Made by a program: the position numbers and the translations under genes. Positions 6,847 to 8,466 of a stretch of 8,466 nt of DNA are shown here, piece by piece. The stretch is from an uncultured Demequina sp. (GTDB lineage: Bacteria > Actinomycetota > Actinomycetes > Actinomycetales > Demequinaceae). Below the pieces are notes generated by a model. It was not told the origin of the DNA and searched no databases. It worked only from the letters and a program-made list of their open reading frames with translations. The first letter of the stretch is position 1, and every line of letters begins with the position of its first letter. Location of the stretch: the NCBI GenBank assembly GCA_937925595.1, contig CALALQ010000385.1:1-8466 (forward strand), in the 5' to 3' direction.

Positions 6847-7271
6847 ACGCAACGATTCGCGTCGCCTTGCTGAGTGTCCAGGCCTTCGTGGCGGTCACGG
6901 CTGCGGCTGGTGGGGCGGCATTGATCGCGGGAAGCGTCAAACCAACATGGGGCTTCGCGATAGTACCGCCAGCGCAATATCTCGAGGGATCCCCGTTCAC
7001 CTCATACGTTGTTCCAGGGCTCTTGCTCTTGCTGGTGGTGGGCGGATCGCACGCCGTGGCCTTCTGGTTCGGGATCCGCCGGTCTGCCCTCGTGCCGTTC
7101 GCTGCTGCCACGGGCGGCTACATCTGCCTCATCTGGATCTTCGTGCAGATGATCTACATCCCGTTCAGCTTCCTCCAAGCGGTCTACTTCGTCGCTGGGC
7201 TGGTGCAAGTCGGCCTCAGTTTGGTGCTGCTTGGCGTGTTCGACCGCACGCGCGTCGCTGCGAGGCGATGA
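6843..7271 (+). CDS. Small four-helix membrane protein, unknown function
   Basis: A 142-residue protein I do not recognise. Four membrane segments are visible near 6-30, 55-77, 82-105 and 110-132. The loop between helices 1 and 2 (about 31-54) contains a proline/aromatic stretch with PTWGFAIVPP. Both N-terminal and C-terminal tails are short, and the C-terminal end is basic (DRTRVAARR), suggesting that end faces the cytoplasm. Helix 3 contains C95 and aromatic residues, but no haem, metal or catalytic motif is evident. Its start overlaps the usp1 stop by 4 nt (ATGA) and has a good Shine-Dalgarno, so it is translationally coupled to usp1 and probably shares its regulation. It may be a membrane partner of the USP or an independent stress-induced membrane protein; neither is shown by sequence. 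It ends 3 bp from the convergent usp2 stop. Confidence 0.8.
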   Translation: MNATIRVALLSVQAFVAVTAAAGGAALIAGSVKPTWGFAIVPPAQYLEGSPFTSYVVPGLLLLLVVGGSHAVAFWFGIRRSALVPFAAATGGYICLIWIFVQMIYIPFSFLQAVYFVAGLVQVGLSLVLLGVFDRTRVAARR

Positions 7272-7274
7272 CCC

Positions 7275-8087
7275 TCACAAGTCGGCCGACGGCACGATGC
7301 ACAGGGGGACCGCGATCCGCCCGAGGACGGCGTGAGCGACTGAGCCCCGCGACGGAATTGAGAAGGCGCTTCCCCGATGGGTTCCGAGGACAAGAAGTGA
7401 GGCACCCGTGACCTGGTCAATCAGCGCGTCAGCGACGTGGGCCCGCGGGGTCGAAACCGTCACAGCCACGTGCGGATGGGCGGCCCGGACCTCAGCCTCG
7501 GCGTTACGAGCGACATTGAGATGTTCCTGCTTTGCCTCTTCGGGATCGGATGCCCACACAGCTCCCTCAAGGAACCCCGGCGGCCTCCACGCGTGAACCA
7601 GACGAAGTGCCTGGCTTGCCCTGTCCGCTTCGCGCGCGGCGAAGACGAGCGCCGCATGGGAAGACTGGTCTGGTCCGACTCCGACGACGACCTCATCGCC
7701 GTCGGCGACCCAGTGGGAAGGAACGAGACATACCGGGGTCCGACCTCTGGAGAGGAGGCGGTCGGCAAGGCGGTGGTGAAAATGCGCGAATCCGTTCTCG
7801 TCGAATCCGAGAACGATGAGATCTGCGGCCAGGGCGGCGTCACGAAGCGCCACGGACGGATCATCGTCGACGTAGTGCGTCTCCACGACCGGCCCGGGCA
7901 CTTGCGTGCGCAACCGTTCCTCCGCCTCCTCGAGCACTCGCTCGCCAGCACTTCGGTCTTCGTTGAAATCCGGCGCCGCGAGGACGATGTCAACCCGCCC
8001 ACCAACGCGGCGCATTCGCTCGCCGACCCAATCCAACGCCGCCAAGGAGCCGCCGTGAGCGTCGATTCCGATAACGACCAGTTCCAT
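7275..8087 (-). CDS. Universal stress protein, tandem UspA domains (usp2)
   Basis: A 270-residue tandem USP, diverged from usp1. Domain 1 covers about 1-125 (LVVIGIDAHGGSLAALDWVGERM, DLIVLGFDENG, TPVCLVPS) and domain 2 about 131-268 (EVVVGVGPDQSSHAALVFAAREA, LRLVHAWRPPG, LLVLGTHRGS, VPLCIVPS). D9 and D139 occupy the usual acidic positions. The domain 2 loop is G235-T-H-R238, nine residues, G248-S249, so the second glycine of the ATP motif is Arg, as in usp1. Domain 1 has a histidine-rich segment, AHFHHRLADR, where the loop would be. ATG 8087 follows GAAGGG (complement of 8096-8101) by 8 nt. The gene lies 72 bp downstream of devR but has its own DosR-like box, so it can be transcribed separately. 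It overlaps nothing and converges on the small membrane-protein gene. Confidence 0.92.
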   Translation of the reverse strand: MELVVIGIDAHGGSLAALDWVGERMRRVGGRVDIVLAAPDFNEDRSAGERVLEEAEERLRTQVPGPVVETHYVDDDPSVALRDAALAADLIVLGFDENGFAHFHHRLADRLLSRGRTPVCLVPSHWVADGDEVVVGVGPDQSSHAALVFAAREADRASQALRLVHAWRPPGFLEGAVWASDPEEAKQEHLNVARNAEAEVRAAHPHVAVTVSTPRAHVADALIDQVTGASLLVLGTHRGSAFSIPSRGSVAHAVLGRIAVPLCIVPSADL

Positions 8088-8110
8088 GCGATAAGCCCTT
8101 CGACGGCGCC

Positions 8111-8153
8111 ACGCTATGGCACCACGCGTCGCAACACTCGGGCCGATAGTCCT
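8111..8153 (-). promoter_or_regulatory. DosR-box-like operator and -10 candidate for usp2
   Basis: Read towards usp2, AGGACTATCGGCCC (complement of 8140-8153) matches 11 of 14 DosR core positions and the local variant RGGACYWTCGRCCY. TAGCGT (complement of 8111-8116) starts 23 nt after the box; shifting it by one gives the weaker ATAGCG at 22 nt. The leader would be only about 17 nt. It lies in the devR-usp2 gap, so usp2 need not depend on the devR promoter. Confidence 0.6.
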
Positions 8154-8159
8154 ATGGCC

Positions 8160-8466
8160 TCAGCTGCCGGGGTGCTCGATCTGGAAGATGGCGGCCTGTG
8201 TCCGGCGCTCCAACCCCAGCTTGCTTAGCAGCGATGACACATAGTTCTTCACCGTCTTCTCCGCGATCCCTAAGCGTTCGCCGATCTGACGGTTAGTCAT
8301 TCCATCGGCGATGAGCCGGAGAATCTGCCGCTCGCGAAGACCAAGCGCCCCCATTCGAGGATCGTCATCATCCGCTCGCTGTCGTAGGCTCTCGGTCGCG
8401 CGATTGGCGAGGGCCGGACTCACCACCGATCGACCCTCGGCTGCAGCCCGCACGGCACCCACAAGC
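8160..8466 (-). CDS. DevR/DosR-like response regulator, DNA-binding end (5' partial)
   Basis: The frame is open to the window edge, so only about the last 102 residues are present and the phosphoacceptor receiver domain is missing. The C-terminal LuxR/GerE helix-turn-helix reads LGLRERQILRLIADGMTNRQ followed by the recognition helix AEKTVKNYVSSLL and then KLGLERRTQAAIF. This is very close to the DevR/DosR C terminus as I recall it. The recognition-helix residues K, K and N of KTVKN are those reported to contact the DosR box in M. tuberculosis. The acidic linker (RADDDDPR) replaces the longer DevR linker, and the tail after RRTQAAIF is short (QIEHPGS). A GTG at 8462 is internal, because homologous sequence continues upstream. 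The full gene begins beyond the window. It is the likely regulator of the four boxes listed here and partner of the kinase at 1-402. Confidence 0.9.
   Translation of the reverse strand, partial: LVGAVRAAAEGRSVVSPALANRATESLRQRADDDDPRMGALGLRERQILRLIADGMTNRQIGERLGIAEKTVKNYVSSLLSKLGLERRTQAAIFQIEHPGS

Noticed and set aside
7281..7290. 10-bp palindrome GTCGGCCGAC near the convergent ends of the membrane-protein and usp2 genes
   Set aside because: It lies within usp2 codons, has no loop and is expected by chance in GC-rich DNA; it is not convincing as a terminator.
7447..7456. GGGGTCGAAA, partly resembling the right half of the local DosR-like box
   Set aside because: The GGAC half is missing and it lies inside the usp2 coding region, far from any start.
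1..8466. tRNA, rRNA, CRISPR array, insertion sequence or phage genes
   Set aside because: None seen: no cloverleaf-like or repeat-spacer structure and no transposase, integrase or phage motifs in any frame.

Overview
The window is GC-rich, gene-dense DNA from a high-GC actinobacterium. A Micrococcales/Microbacteriaceae-like host is plausible, but that is inferred only from composition, codon use and protein style. It appears to be part of a dormancy/hypoxia island of the DosR (DevR) type. It opens with the C-terminal ATPase domain of a DevS/DosT-like histidine kinase (1-402, +) and closes with the DNA-binding end of a DevR/DosR-like response regulator (8160-8466, -). Both are cut by the window edges.

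Layout: after the kinase comes a monocistronic phosphoenolpyruvate synthase gene, ppsA (512-2899, +). It converges on a three-gene minus-strand operon transcribed 5823 to 2911: a flavodoxin-like protein, a beta-CASP metallo-beta-lactamase-fold RNA-processing hydrolase, and a CPBP-family intramembrane protease. A 186-bp divergent promoter region (5824-6009) separates that operon from a plus-strand pair: a tandem-domain universal stress protein (USP) and a translationally coupled four-helix membrane protein of unknown function (6010-7271). A second tandem USP (7275-8087, -) lies convergent to that pair and downstream of devR. No tRNA, rRNA, CRISPR, insertion sequence or other mobile element was seen, and there is no gene-free stretch over 300 bp.

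The strongest new signal is regulatory. Four DosR-box-like 14-mers (419-432, 5906-5919, 5930-5943, 8140-8153) share a local form, RGGACYWTCGRCCY. Each precedes one transcription unit (ppsA, the flavodoxin operon, the usp1 pair, usp2). All four have the same orientation relative to their gene and lie 22-23 nt from a plausible -10 hexamer. The window's own DevR-like protein keeps the recognition-helix residues KTVKN. This supports one regulon: a DevS/DevR pair sensing low oxygen, NO or redox state and switching on PEP synthesis, RNA turnover, flavodoxin redox function and stress proteins. The regulon assignment is inference from motifs and gene content.
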